Source: Gillisella vitis (GTDB taxonomy: Bacteria; Pseudomonadota; Alphaproteobacteria; Rhizobiales; Rhizobiaceae). Taken from it: 64,000 nucleotides of DNA. The notes under the pieces were generated by a model. That model had not been told where the DNA came from, made no database searches, and worked only from the letters and a program-made list of their open reading frames with translations. The position numbers and the translations under genes are program-made. This document shows, in pieces, positions 1 to 7,942 of the stretch; within the stretch, counting starts at the first letter, position 1, and the number at the start of each line of letters is the position of its first letter. The DNA lies in NCBI GenBank assembly GCA_009744235.1, contig WPHV01000003.1:248001-312000 (forward strand), in the 5' to 3' direction.

Positions 1-186
1 TTATCCGCCACGGCCATTATCCTCGTCCATAACCATCCAAGCGGTGATCCGACCCCATCGCGTGCCGATATTGAGATGACCAAAACCATTATCGATACGG
101 CAAAACCGCTCGGCATCACCGTGCATGACCATGTCATCATCGGCAAACAGGGCCATGCCAGCCTGAAAGGCCTGCGGCTGATCTGA
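1..186 (+). CDS. radC: RadC family JAB domain protein, C-terminal fragment
   Basis: The reading frame is open from the first base and stops at TGA 184-186, so only the last 61 residues are in the window. They carry the JAMM metal signature of the RadC/MPN+ family: [11 protein letters not shown] followed two residues later by D, that is HxH(x7)SxxD. The ending, with its DHVIIG motif, is typical of RadC. RadC proteins were once linked to DNA repair, but the role is unsettled. The identification rests on the JAMM block. The start lies outside the window. Confidence 0.9.
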   Translation, partial: LSATAIILVHNHPSGDPTPSRADIEMTKTIIDTAKPLGITVHDHVIIGKQGHASLKGLRLI

Positions 187-316
187 GCTTGATGCTGTTA
201 AGATCACAACCGTATCAGCTTGAGACAGCCGCTATCCTATTGTTAAGCCTGCCCGTTCAGCCTTCGGTAAACCGCTTCCGCTACACCTTGTCATTCACGC
301 TGCAAGGACGGATGAG

Positions 317-643
317 ATGAGCATTTCCGGTATTTTGAACACGGCGACATCAGGCATGCTGGCCCAACAGACACGCCTGAGCAATGTTGCCAGCAATATC
401 GCCAATGCCGATACGCCCGGATATCAGCGGCTGAATACCACTCTTTCGGCCAGTGGCTCAGGTGTTGCGGCAACCACAACCCGCTCCACGGACGCGCCCG
501 CAACGCAAGACACCTCAAATGTCGATCCCTTGCGTGAGATCACCGACATGATCAGCGCCGAAAATAGCTTTGCCGCCAATGCGAAAGTGTTCGAGACCGG
601 CGCAGACATGTGGGACATGCTGATGAGCGTCAAACGCGACTAA
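317..643 (+). CDS. FlgC-like flagellar basal-body rod protein, short form
   Basis: A 108-residue protein. Residues about 5-40 match the N-terminal rod signature (SGMLAQQTRLSNVASNIAN then ADTPGYQR). The C-terminal 30 residues (AENSFAANAKVFETGADMWD) match the Flg_bbr_C helix of FlgC. The usual central part of FlgC (about 135-140 residues in total) is shortened to a Ser/Thr/Ala-rich linker. Rod proteins are secreted through the flagellar export gate and form the proximal rod. No other flagellar gene is nearby, so this is an orphan copy. It follows radC by 130 bp. It could be a FlgC paralogue rather than a working rod subunit. Confidence 0.75.
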   Translation: MSISGILNTATSGMLAQQTRLSNVASNIANADTPGYQRLNTTLSASGSGVAATTTRSTDAPATQDTSNVDPLREITDMISAENSFAANAKVFETGADMWDMLMSVKRD

Positions 644-644
644 A

Positions 645-747
645 GCATTTTCCGGACGGAAAACCGTTACACACTTTTCCTGGAAATGCTCTTTGTTCTA
701 CGCATTTCCGGACGGAAAACCGCTACACACTTTTCCTGGAAATGCTC
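645..747. repeat. Tandem palindromic intergenic repeat, two 46-bp units
   Basis: Two nearly identical units lie at 645-690 and 702-747, 56 bp apart. Each begins with GCATTTTCC or GCATTTCC and ends with GGAAATGC, so each can fold on itself. The centre of both is GGACGGAAAACCG(T/C)TACACAC. They lie between two convergent genes and could act as a bidirectional terminator or an mRNA end stabiliser. They resemble the short palindromic repeats common between rhizobial genes. Confidence 0.75.
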
Positions 748-751
748 GCCC

Positions 752-1378
752 TCACCCACCCCAATATTGCCGGGCGGCAAGGCCGAGCGAAATCAGGCCG
801 AAGCCGATCAGCAGAACGGCGGAGCCGCGTTGTACCCAGATCGTGAAATGGTCAGGCAATCGGCTTTTCAGCCAGACGACAGCGCCGCACAGCGCAAACC
901 ACCAGATCAGCGACCCGAGAAACACCCCTGCCACCAGAAAGAACGGACTGACATCGCCGGTATCGGCGAGACCCGCGCCTGCAAACAGCGCTGCGAAACC
1001 GAAAATCGTCGCAGGATTGGTAATGGTCAGCCCGAAGGTGGACATGGTGGTGCGGATAAAATCGCTGGCCTTGATCTGTGCTGCCGGTCGCGGTGGCCGC
1101 GCTTCAAGCATGCGGATACCAATCAGCAAAATCAGCGTGCCGCCGACCAGTTTCAGGGGCAGTGATATTTCAGCCAGCAGATCCTGCATGGCGGCAAAGC
1201 CCGCTGCGGCGGCAATGGCGAAGACCATGTCGCCAATGGCAGCTCCAAGCCCGGCGGAGACTCCATGCCAGAATCCGCGCTCCATGGTGCGGTTGATACA
1301 GAGCGTGCCGATCGGCCCAATCGGTGCGGCCACGGCAATGCCGAGCAAAATGCCCTTGAGCAGCAGGATAATCAGCAT
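752..1378 (-). CDS. LysE/RhtB family amino acid exporter
   Basis: A 208-residue membrane protein with about six hydrophobic segments. The N-terminal block GIAVAAPIGPIGTLCINRTM matches the LysE/RhtB translocator signature. The family exports amino acids and derivatives across the inner membrane; the substrate cannot be read from the sequence. The ATG at 1378 is chosen because GGAG sits 7 bases upstream; an in-frame GTG at 1393 is the alternative. The gene converges with the FlgC-like gene across the tandem palindromic repeat. Confidence 0.88.
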   Translation of the reverse strand: MLIILLLKGILLGIAVAAPIGPIGTLCINRTMERGFWHGVSAGLGAAIGDMVFAIAAAAGFAAMQDLLAEISLPLKLVGGTLILLIGIRMLEARPPRPAAQIKASDFIRTTMSTFGLTITNPATIFGFAALFAGAGLADTGDVSPFFLVAGVFLGSLIWWFALCGAVVWLKSRLPDHFTIWVQRGSAVLLIGFGLISLGLAARQYWGG

Positions 1379-1853
1379 GGTTTTCTCCGTCACAGAGGCC
1401 TTATCCGTGACGGATGAAAGCAGAAACAGTCATGTACCGGCAGCGCGGCAAGCCTTGACCAGGCATAACGTCGAGAACCCCATTCGGTTCGCATATTATG
1501 CCGTGCCTGCACTGCAACGACCCAAGAACACGACCCAAGAACACGGGCAAAGAGCGCGAGCCAAAGACGCTGTACTGCAAAATTCCTCAAACCGGAACCA
1601 ATTAAAGGAAAGCTGGACCTGCAATTCGAGCGAGGAACCACACCGCAACGACAACCACAATTTTAAAGAATTCCCGTCTTGCGAGGTGCCATCTGACCGT
1701 GCAACGGTTTTGTCCGTTAAAACATGTCTCCCGAAAGCGGGTAACGGTTTAGGGAAAAAGACACGGCAAAACAACAACCTATGGCATATTGGATGAATCT
1801 CGAATCATGCAACCCGCTATAGGGAAGAGAATCGGAACAGGTGAGGAAGCAAT
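1379..1853. other. Intergenic region between divergent transporter genes
   Basis: About 475 bp between the divergent LysE-type and MFS genes. No convincing ORF or RNA gene is seen. It holds a short direct repeat, GACCCAAGAACAC twice in tandem near 1519-1545. Both promoters must lie here, but no clear -35/-10 pair stands out. Confidence 0.5.
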
Positions 1854-3173
1854 ATGGCAGAGAGACAAAGCGCACCACCGGCAGGTGAAAATAGCAGTGA
1901 TATGGCGCGCCGACTGCGCTCCATTTTCAGCGGCTCCATCGGCAATATGGTCGAATATTACGATTTTTACGTCTATTCCGCCTTTTCCCTATATTTTGCG
2001 CCTGCTTTTTTCCCAAATAGCGATCCGACTGCGCAATTGCTCAACAGTGCCGGTATCTTTGCTGTCGGCTTTATCATGCGGCCGGTCGGCGGTTGGTTTT
2101 TTGGAGTCTATGCCGATAGCAAGGGGCGCAAATCCGCGCTGACGCTTTCAGTCCTGCTGATGTGTTTCGGGTCGCTGCTGATTGCGGTAACGCCGGGCTT
2201 TGCGACGATCGGTTATGCCGCCCCCGCCATCCTGATGCTGGCCCGCATGTTGCAGGGCCTCAGCCTGGGCGGAGAATACGGCACCAGCGCCACCTATCTT
2301 TCTGAAATGGCGACGAAAGAGCGGCGTGGCTTTTATTCCAGCTTCCAATATGTGACGCTGATCAGCGGGCAGCTTTGCGCCATTCTGGTCCTGTTGCTGC
2401 TGCAAAAACTGCTGCTGACCGGTGAGGAACTCGAAACCTGGGGCTGGCGCATTCCCTTCGTCATCGGCGGCGGCTTGGCGATTATCGCCCTATTCTTACG
2501 CCGCAACATGGCCGAAACCGAACAGTTCCAGCGGTCAGCGGAACAGGTGCGGACCAATCCGCTGCGCGAACTGATGAAATATCCAAGGCAGGTTTTCACC
2601 GTCATTGGCCTGACCCTGGGCGGCACTGTCGCCTTCTACACCTATACGACCTATATGCAGAAATTCCTTGTTAACACCGTACATCTCAGCAAGGACGATT
2701 CCACACTGGTCTCGGCAGGTGCGCTGTTTTTCTACATGTGCCTTCAGCCACTCGTCGGATTCTTATCAGACAAGATTGGCCGCAGACCGATCTTGATCGC
2801 GTTCGGCGTACTCGGCACGCTTTGCACCGTGCCGCTTCTGACCACACTGAGCACCGCCTCCAATGCGCTGGAAGCCTTTTTCATCATCATCGCGGCGCTG
2901 GTCATCGTCTCCGGCTATACCGCCATCAACGCGGTGGTGAAGGCGGAATTGTTTCCAACCGGGGTTCGGGCGCTGGGCGTCGGCCTGCCCTACGCTCTCA
3001 CCGTGTCGATCTTCGGTGGCACAGCCGAATATGTCGCATTATGGTTCAAGCAGGCTGGCCATGAGAGCTGGTTCTACTGGTATGTGTCAGGATGTATTGC
3101 GGTCTCGCTGATTGTCTATGCCGTGATGCCGGATACGAAAAAAAACTCCCATATCGACAGAGAAGCAGTGTGA
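1854..3173 (+). CDS. MHS-family MFS transporter (KgtP/ShiA-like)
   Basis: A 439-residue protein with 12 predicted membrane helices. The opening GSIGNMVEYYDFYVYSA is the hallmark of the metabolite:H+ symporter (MHS) branch of the major facilitator superfamily, which takes up organic acids, osmolytes or shikimate. The loop 2-3 motif appears as GVYADSKGRKSAL and its repeat in the second half as GFLSDKIGRRPIL. RMLQGLSLGGEYG is the conserved helix 4-5 region. AGGAAG lies just before the ATG. The substrate is not determinable from sequence. The gene is transcribed alone. Confidence 0.88.
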   Translation: MAERQSAPPAGENSSDMARRLRSIFSGSIGNMVEYYDFYVYSAFSLYFAPAFFPNSDPTAQLLNSAGIFAVGFIMRPVGGWFFGVYADSKGRKSALTLSVLLMCFGSLLIAVTPGFATIGYAAPAILMLARMLQGLSLGGEYGTSATYLSEMATKERRGFYSSFQYVTLISGQLCAILVLLLLQKLLLTGEELETWGWRIPFVIGGGLAIIALFLRRNMAETEQFQRSAEQVRTNPLRELMKYPRQVFTVIGLTLGGTVAFYTYTTYMQKFLVNTVHLSKDDSTLVSAGALFFYMCLQPLVGFLSDKIGRRPILIAFGVLGTLCTVPLLTTLSTASNALEAFFIIIAALVIVSGYTAINAVVKAELFPTGVRALGVGLPYALTVSIFGGTAEYVALWFKQAGHESWFYWYVSGCIAVSLIVYAVMPDTKKNSHIDREAV

Positions 3174-3223
3174 GCGGCGCGCAATGACTCCAAACCTCCA
3201 GGGAATGGACCTGAATAGCCATG

Positions 3224-3254
3224 AAAAACCCCGCCCGGCATAGCCTGGGCGGGG
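3224..3254 (-). terminator. Rho-independent terminator, minus strand
   Basis: The arms CCCCGCCC (3229-3236) and GGGCGGGG (3247-3254) pair perfectly with a 10-base loop. Five A's at 3224-3228 become a T run after the hairpin on the minus strand. The orientation is therefore leftward, although the flanking genes are both rightward. Confidence 0.7.
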
Positions 3255-3345
3255 TACCCATAGGTTGGGGACCAACGATCCGGCTCCGTAGGGGGGTCGA
3301 AACCCTCACATCAGCCCCACTGACGAACGAGTGACGAACCGATAA
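3224..3345 (-). ncRNA. Candidate structured minus-strand RNA ending at a terminator
   Basis: Read on the minus strand, the segment contains GGGT-TTCG-ACCC (a UUCG-tetraloop hairpin), then GTTGG-TCC-CCAAC, then a GC-rich terminator hairpin with a T run. No protein gene on this strand uses that terminator. A small RNA or the 3' end of a lost gene are both possible. I recognise no known family. Confidence 0.3.
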
Positions 3346-3534
3346 GTTCCCGATCATTCATCTAGGATTTCCTTAATGATCCTGTTTTATTTTAACGGGA
3401 CTTAAAAGCCATGGCTCTTTCGGGATTTTTGGATCGATTATACGATTTTAAATCGTCATGGCAGCATGCAGACAAGCTTCGCGCAACGGCCGCGATAACC
3501 ACACAATCATGCCTCATGCGGGAGGAGGCCCATC

Positions 3535-3840
3535 ATGACCAAACCGAGCTTTCGGTTCACTCATTACGATCTGAAGGAATTGCGGGCGGGCACCATTCTG
3601 GAAGTCCAGTTGAATGCCATCAACAACGTCCGACTGATGACCGCCAGCAATTTCCAACGCTTCAAGGAAGGGCTGGATTACAAATTTGCGGGCGGCGTCG
3701 CGAAGAAAGCCCCGGTCAAAATCGTCGTTCCCGAGCAAGCCCATTGGCACCTGATCGTCGATATGGAAGGCCACCATGGCCTGGCGGAATCATCCGTAAA
3801 GATGGTCGCACCGCCAGTGAAATCCAAAAAGGCAAGCTGA
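3535..3840 (+). CDS. DUF1883 domain-containing protein
   Basis: A 101-residue soluble protein. FTHYDLKELRAGTILEVQL near the N terminus, NVRLMTASNFQRFK in the middle and the later HWHLIVDMEG fit the DUF1883 family, whose role is unknown; some members sit beside TIR or phage-like modules. Here it stands alone. A strong Shine-Dalgarno (GGGAGGAGG) precedes the ATG. The last 12 residues are basic (KSKKAS). It ends 14 bp from the convergent ATP12 gene. Confidence 0.82.
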   Translation: MTKPSFRFTHYDLKELRAGTILEVQLNAINNVRLMTASNFQRFKEGLDYKFAGGVAKKAPVKIVVPEQAHWHLIVDMEGHHGLAESSVKMVAPPVKSKKAS

Positions 3841-3854
3841 AACACTATATCGGC

Positions 3855-4640
3855 TCAAGCGCGAGCAGCCCTCAACACATCATGGGCGGCCTGCATGTCT
3901 ACGAAACGCGCCGCGCGGCGCGCTTCTGCTTCCATATCGCTGCCCCAGTGCTCATCTGTCCAGTTTTCATCCAGATGGGCGAGATCCCAGGCTTCAAGCA
4001 GGCTCAGATGGCCATCGGCCAGCGCCAGCGCCAGGATAGCGGACCCCGTCAGCGTCGTCATCACGTGCAGGCTGGCGAGCGCCACACCATCGCGGTAGCG
4101 CTGCAATGCCCGCTCGAAAGCCTCGGCTGCCTCTGATGGCTGCGGTTGATGAATGATGCCGCTGGTCTGAAGAACCCGTGCGCCATGCGTCTCGGCAAGC
4201 CAGTCCAAAACCGGATCCCATTTAACACTCTGACGCTCCACCAGTTCCTGAGGCGCATCGGCCCGGTAGCACAGCATGTCATTGCCGCAGAACCGGACGA
4301 TATCATCCAGCACCTCTTGTGTATTGGCGCTGACAGCATCAAGCGCCGTATTGACAAGCCGGGTGACCGGCATCGTCGCGGGATCGATCACCTCGGCCTG
4401 CGCCTGCCATTCGCTAGCAACCAACGCAGCCAAAGGCTCGGTCGGCAGCATGAGGGCGTTTCTGGCTGGCGTCTTGACTGTCTTGCCATCCAGAAGCACC
4501 GCATGACCGTCCTGCCCCGCTGCAATGGTCACGTCTTTATAGAAGCGCTTTGGCAAGGGCTTCTTCATCTGGATCTGCGCCCGGCGCACCGGATCGGGAT
4601 CACTCAATTCAGGCGTCAAACCCTCGAAAATATCACGCAT
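3855..4640 (-). CDS. ATP12-type F1-ATPase assembly chaperone
   Basis: A 261-residue protein. The N-terminal block KKPLPKRFYKDV and the later LDGKTVKTPARNAL and EWQAQ are hallmarks of the ATP12 family. In mitochondria ATP12 holds the F1 alpha subunit until the alpha3beta3 ring forms; alphaproteobacterial members are thought to be its ancestors. The ATG at 4640 (MRDIFEGL) matches relatives; a GTG at 4649 would also fit. The gene is last in a tight leftward operon after the HAD phosphatase (gap under 10 bp). Confidence 0.9.
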   Translation of the reverse strand: MRDIFEGLTPELSDPDPVRRAQIQMKKPLPKRFYKDVTIAAGQDGHAVLLDGKTVKTPARNALMLPTEPLAALVASEWQAQAEVIDPATMPVTRLVNTALDAVSANTQEVLDDIVRFCGNDMLCYRADAPQELVERQSVKWDPVLDWLAETHGARVLQTSGIIHQPQPSEAAEAFERALQRYRDGVALASLHVMTTLTGSAILALALADGHLSLLEAWDLAHLDENWTDEHWGSDMEAEARRAARFVDMQAAHDVLRAARA

Positions 4641-4649
4641 GATGGTCAC

Positions 4650-5303
4650 TCACAAAATATGGGCAAGAAGCGCGTCGGCCCGGTCTACGACGAAATGCGC
4701 ACCGCTGGCCTTCAACTGATCGGTGCTGGCGCTGCCCCAACTGACGCCGATCGCCTTGACGCCAGCGCTTCTGGCCATTTGCATATCGTAGATCGCGTCG
4801 CCGATCACCACGGTATCTCTCAAATCCATGCCGGTTTCGTCGCAGCACTCCGTCACCATGGCCGGATGCGGTTTAGACGGACAATCGTCCGCCGTCCGCG
4901 ACACGGTGAAATAAGACTGAAAGCCGTGGGCATCGAGAACATAGTTCAAGCCTCGTCGGGATTTTCCGGTCACGGCACCAATCAGGATCTCGTCTTCCGC
5001 AGCCAGCCGCTCGATGACTGCTCGAATACCGTCAAATAGCGGTTCGCTATAGCCGGGCGCCTGCCGCACTTCGGTAAACAGTGATTTGTAGTGGTCCCGC
5101 ATGGCCACCGCCTCGTCATCGACATGCTGCTTGCCATCGATGCGGGCAATGGCGATGTCCAGCGTCAGGCCCATGATGCTTTTGGTGGCGGCCAGTGTTG
5201 GCTCCGGCTTGCCGAAAGCAAGAAATGTGCGGCGCATGCTCTCGTGAATGGTTGCAGCACTATCGATCAGCGTTCCATCGCAATCGAACAGGACCAGTTT
5301 CAT
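4650..5303 (-). CDS. HAD-superfamily phosphatase, phosphoglycolate phosphatase-like
   Basis: A 217-residue HAD hydrolase. Motif I is FDCDGTLID (nucleophile D7, acid/base D9), followed by a helical cap. The conserved Lys lies in PSKPHP and the Mg-binding acids in GDAIYD. The family removes phosphate from small molecules such as phosphoglycolate; the exact substrate is unknown. Its ATG overlaps the TGA of the pseudouridine synthase gene (ATGA), so translation is probably coupled. Confidence 0.85.
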   Translation of the reverse strand: MKLVLFDCDGTLIDSAATIHESMRRTFLAFGKPEPTLAATKSIMGLTLDIAIARIDGKQHVDDEAVAMRDHYKSLFTEVRQAPGYSEPLFDGIRAVIERLAAEDEILIGAVTGKSRRGLNYVLDAHGFQSYFTVSRTADDCPSKPHPAMVTECCDETGMDLRDTVVIGDAIYDMQMARSAGVKAIGVSWGSASTDQLKASGAHFVVDRADALLAHIL

Positions 5304-6292
5304 GCAAAGTCACCGCCATTTTCCATGTCCAGGCCCAGAAGGTTCCAGGTCTGCACCATATGCGGCGGCAAGGGCGCGGTGATGCGCAGGCGTCCGCCAT
5401 CGGGATGGGGAATATCGATATGGCGGGCATGCAGATGCAACCGCTTCTGGACGCCACCGGGGAAATCCCAGTTGGGATCGTCAATATAATATTTGGGGTC
5501 ACCGATGATCGGATGGCCGATATGCAGGGCGTGGAGGCGCAGCTGATGGGTACGGCCCGTATAGGGCTCCATTTCCAGCCAGGCGAGGCTTTGCGCCGCT
5601 GTTTCCAGCACGCGGTAATACGAAACGGCGTGATCTGCACCGTCTTCACCGTGGCGGGCGATGCGCATGCGGTCGCCGTCTTCGGTCTGTTCCTTGACCA
5701 CCCAGGTCGAGATCTTGTCGTCATGCTTGCGCGGCACGCCCTTGACCAGCGCCCAATAGGTCTTCTTGGTGTCGCGTTCACGAAACGCTGCCGTCAGCTT
5801 CTGGGCCGCACCACGTGTGCGGGCGACGACGAGCACGCCCGACGTATCCCGGTCGAGGCGGTGCACGAGACGCGGCTTTTCGCCCTTCTTGCTGGTCCAG
5901 GCTTCAAGCATCTGGTCGATATGGCGGTTGAGGCCGGATCCGCCCTGCACGGCCAGACCGGCAGGCTTGTTCAGGACGAAGACTTTTTCATCCTCATGCA
6001 GCAGCATGCGCGCCAGCAATTCGCCGTCGCCAGCGTGCTTCAGATCATGGGAGGCAATCGGCCCGGATTTCGGCGTCTTGGCATCGACATCCATCGGCGG
6101 CACACGCACCACCTGGCCGGGCTGGACGCGAGCATCGGCTTTCACCCGGCCGCCATCGACGCGGACCTGGCCGGAGCGCATCAGCTTTTGCAAGGGACCG
6201 AAGCCGAGGCCCGGATAGTGGATCTTGAACCAGCGGTCGAGGCGCATGCCTGCCTCGTCTGGACCGACGGTAATGTGTTCTATGCCTGCCAT
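5300..6292 (-). CDS. RluC/RluD-family 23S rRNA pseudouridine synthase
   Basis: About 330 residues. An S4 RNA-binding domain (about residues 10-65, GMRLDRWFK) is followed by the synthase domain with HRLDRDTSG, whose Asp (about D147) is catalytic. RluC-type enzymes isomerise uridines in the 23S rRNA. The ATG at 6292 is chosen because the S4 domain begins soon after it and relatives start there; an in-frame TTG at 6340 adds 16 poorly conserved residues. It overlaps the HAD gene by four bases. Confidence 0.88.
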   Translation of the reverse strand: MAGIEHITVGPDEAGMRLDRWFKIHYPGLGFGPLQKLMRSGQVRVDGGRVKADARVQPGQVVRVPPMDVDAKTPKSGPIASHDLKHAGDGELLARMLLHEDEKVFVLNKPAGLAVQGGSGLNRHIDQMLEAWTSKKGEKPRLVHRLDRDTSGVLVVARTRGAAQKLTAAFRERDTKKTYWALVKGVPRKHDDKISTWVVKEQTEDGDRMRIARHGEDGADHAVSYYRVLETAAQSLAWLEMEPYTGRTHQLRLHALHIGHPIIGDPKYYIDDPNWDFPGGVQKRLHLHARHIDIPHPDGGRLRITAPLPPHMVQTWNLLGLDMENGGDFA

Positions 6293-6352
6293 AAGGACGT
6301 CTTTCGTTCCCTTGGGCGCGCGCGCGCCAAACCCTGTCAACTCTCTTAAAAT

Positions 6353-6447
6353 CTGTCAGGTTCATATTGAACCAGACAGACTCAAGCTTTTTTGTTTTCG
6401 TTTGTCTTTTCGGGAAAACCGGTTTCCACTTTTCCCTGACAAACTCT
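6353..6447 (+). repeat. Dispersed 95-bp repeat, family 1, copy a
   Basis: It begins with a hairpin (CTGTC-A-GGTTCA-TAT-TGAACC-A-GACAG), continues with a T-rich core TTTTTTGTTTTCGTTTGTC, and ends with CGGGAAAACCGGTTTCCACTTTTCCCTGACAAACTC. The same order of blocks recurs near 14125, 30738, 56207 and 57025. It sits between crcB and the pseudouridine synthase gene. Confidence 0.8.
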
Positions 6448-6523
6448 TATGGGCTGGCTTTACCCCATTTCTGCGCCCGTGTGAAACCGCGATTGCGAAA
6501 AAACGCCTGAAACAGCAAAGCTA

Positions 6524-6901
6524 TCAGAAAAGCCAGCGGCCCACGGCAAGTCCCGCAAACACCGCGCCAACCCCAAAGCCGATACTCGCCGCCACATAAA
6601 AGGCTGGCCACAAAAGGTCGCCGCGTTCCGCCAGACTGACCGTATCCAGCATGAAGGCTGAAAACGTGGTGAAGCCGCCGAGCAAGCCGGTGATCAGCAA
6701 CATGCGCAGATCGGCAGACGCATCAAACTTGCGGGCGATCATTTCGGCAAACAATCCGATGCAGAAAGACCCGATAATATTGACCGAAAACGTACCCCAG
6801 GGAAGAAACGGACCGAATAGCCTGATTGTGACGATGCCGATCCAATATCGCAACACCGACCCGACCGCGCCGCCAAGGGCAACATATATCACGTCCTTCA
6901 T
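6524..6901 (-). CDS. crcB: CrcB/Fluc fluoride ion channel
   Basis: A 125-residue protein with four membrane helices. It carries the Fluc signatures GGAVGSVLRYW, PWGTFSVNIIGSF and GGFTTFSAF. Fluc proteins form antiparallel dimers that let fluoride leave the cytoplasm. The start at 6901 (MKDVIYVALGG) fits the family; the upstream ATG at 6946 would add 15 polar residues. No fluoride riboswitch is recognisable upstream. It leads the run with the pseudouridine synthase, HAD and ATP12 genes, but a repeat separates it from the next gene. Confidence 0.92.
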   Translation of the reverse strand: MKDVIYVALGGAVGSVLRYWIGIVTIRLFGPFLPWGTFSVNIIGSFCIGLFAEMIARKFDASADLRMLLITGLLGGFTTFSAFMLDTVSLAERGDLLWPAFYVAASIGFGVGAVFAGLAVGRWLF

Positions 6902-7118
6902 CGTTTTCCGGGCCTCGCTTGTTTCCTGCATCTCTTTGTGCGTCACCCGGCAGGACGGGCAAAGAAAAAATCAACGCAGTTTACAGCTTTCCCGGCATGT
7001 TTTTCTCAACACAAACCGCTGGAATCCGGTCGGTCTTTAAAATACGATTCATTTATTTAAGTCACGATAGAATTTGTCGTGATGAAATGGCAACAGCTAA
7101 ACAGATCATGTGAGTGCC

Positions 7119-7415
7119 ATGGTTCAAGTCCTTTCGGTTTCGGCCACCACGGCCGGCTATATCTCGGATACGTTGAAGCCGGTGCAAAAGCCGGGCCGCT
7201 CAACGTATGTCGAACAGATCAACCGGCAGATCAGCGTCAAAAAGGCAATCGCCAAGACGCAAGGCATCAACCGCACGGCCATCGAAACCCTGCGGGATAG
7301 CTCGGCCATCGGCTTGCACTTCATGAAAGCGGGTGAAAACAAGCAACCCCGCGCCAGCCTGGAAGAAACCAAACAGGCCTATCAGGAATCCGAGGATGCC
7401 GGTCTCAAAGCGTAA
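7119..7415 (+). CDS. Hypothetical small protein
   Basis: A 98-residue soluble protein with no motif I recognise. It is rich in Lys, Thr and Ala, has no signal peptide, and ends in an acidic, Glu/Gln-rich tail. The ATG at 7119 (MVQVLSVSATTAGY) is chosen; a GTG at 7110 is also in frame. The ribosome site is weak. Codon use resembles the neighbours, so it is probably real. Function unknown. Confidence 0.55.
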   Translation: MVQVLSVSATTAGYISDTLKPVQKPGRSTYVEQINRQISVKKAIAKTQGINRTAIETLRDSSAIGLHFMKAGENKQPRASLEETKQAYQESEDAGLKA

Positions 7416-7625
7416 TCAAGCCTGAAAGCGTGATACCGAACCCCGCGTCCCAATTGTTCCGTGGGGCCTTACCGGAACAACATCACACAGTCCGCGTTTG
7501 TCATCGACGCTGCATACTGCTGCGCGAGTGCGCATAAGTTTCGCAGGATGCAGCGTATAGACCTGGCGCATGATGCCCTCAACCGATCTGGTTAAAGGGA
7601 TGATGCTGCATAAAGGAGGTTCGCG

Positions 7626-7838
7626 ATGCATAAGGACGCTAAAGCCCGTAACGCTGTCGAACATACGGAAAAACCTATTCCTGCCGGAACGAAGTCTGGC
7701 AACACCGGACAAGCCGCTGATAATCTTCCAGCCGGGCCGCATTCCAAGGAACATTTGATCGACCGGGATAAAACACCCGGCAGCGGAACCCTGCCGGGGG
7801 AACAAGATGGGCCAAATGTCGATGCCGGAACCGGTTGA
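7626..7838 (+). CDS. Small hydrophilic protein, function unknown
   Basis: A 70-residue protein preceded by a perfect Shine-Dalgarno, AAAGGAGG at 7611-7618, seven bases before the ATG. It is low in hydrophobic residues, rich in Gly, Pro, Asp, Lys and Thr, and lacks Trp, Tyr, Phe and Cys, so it is probably disordered. Such composition recalls stress-related hydrophilins, but no family is recognised. The ribosome site is the main argument that it is expressed. Confidence 0.6.
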   Translation: MHKDAKARNAVEHTEKPIPAGTKSGNTGQAADNLPAGPHSKEHLIDRDKTPGSGTLPGEQDGPNVDAGTG

Positions 7839-7942
7839 TGCCAGCTTTCCATAAACGCAAAAAAGGTGCCCTCGAATGAGGAATGAAGTCGAACCATTAT
7901 CGAAATGAACAGGCACCGCGCCGCGTCCAGTGGCGCGGTGCT

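Larger units (their letters stand above)
3174..3534. other. Intergenic region with minus-strand terminator
   Basis: About 360 bp without a convincing protein gene. The left part has a strong minus-strand terminator hairpin and, behind it, several short hairpins (see separate entries). The right part (3360-3530) is AT-rich and probably holds the promoter of the DUF1883 gene. Confidence 0.5.

Noticed and set aside
693..1796. A 367-codon plus-strand frame through the LysE-type gene and the gap
   Set aside because: The opposite strand encodes a clear LysE family protein; this frame is low complexity with no motifs.
3250..3345. A tRNA 3' end or phage attachment site on the minus strand
   Set aside because: A T-arm-like GGGTTTCGACCC is present, but there is no matching 5' acceptor strand and no integrase nearby.
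6902..7118. A fluoride riboswitch upstream of crcB
   Set aside because: I looked for the crcB-motif core on the minus strand and did not find it.
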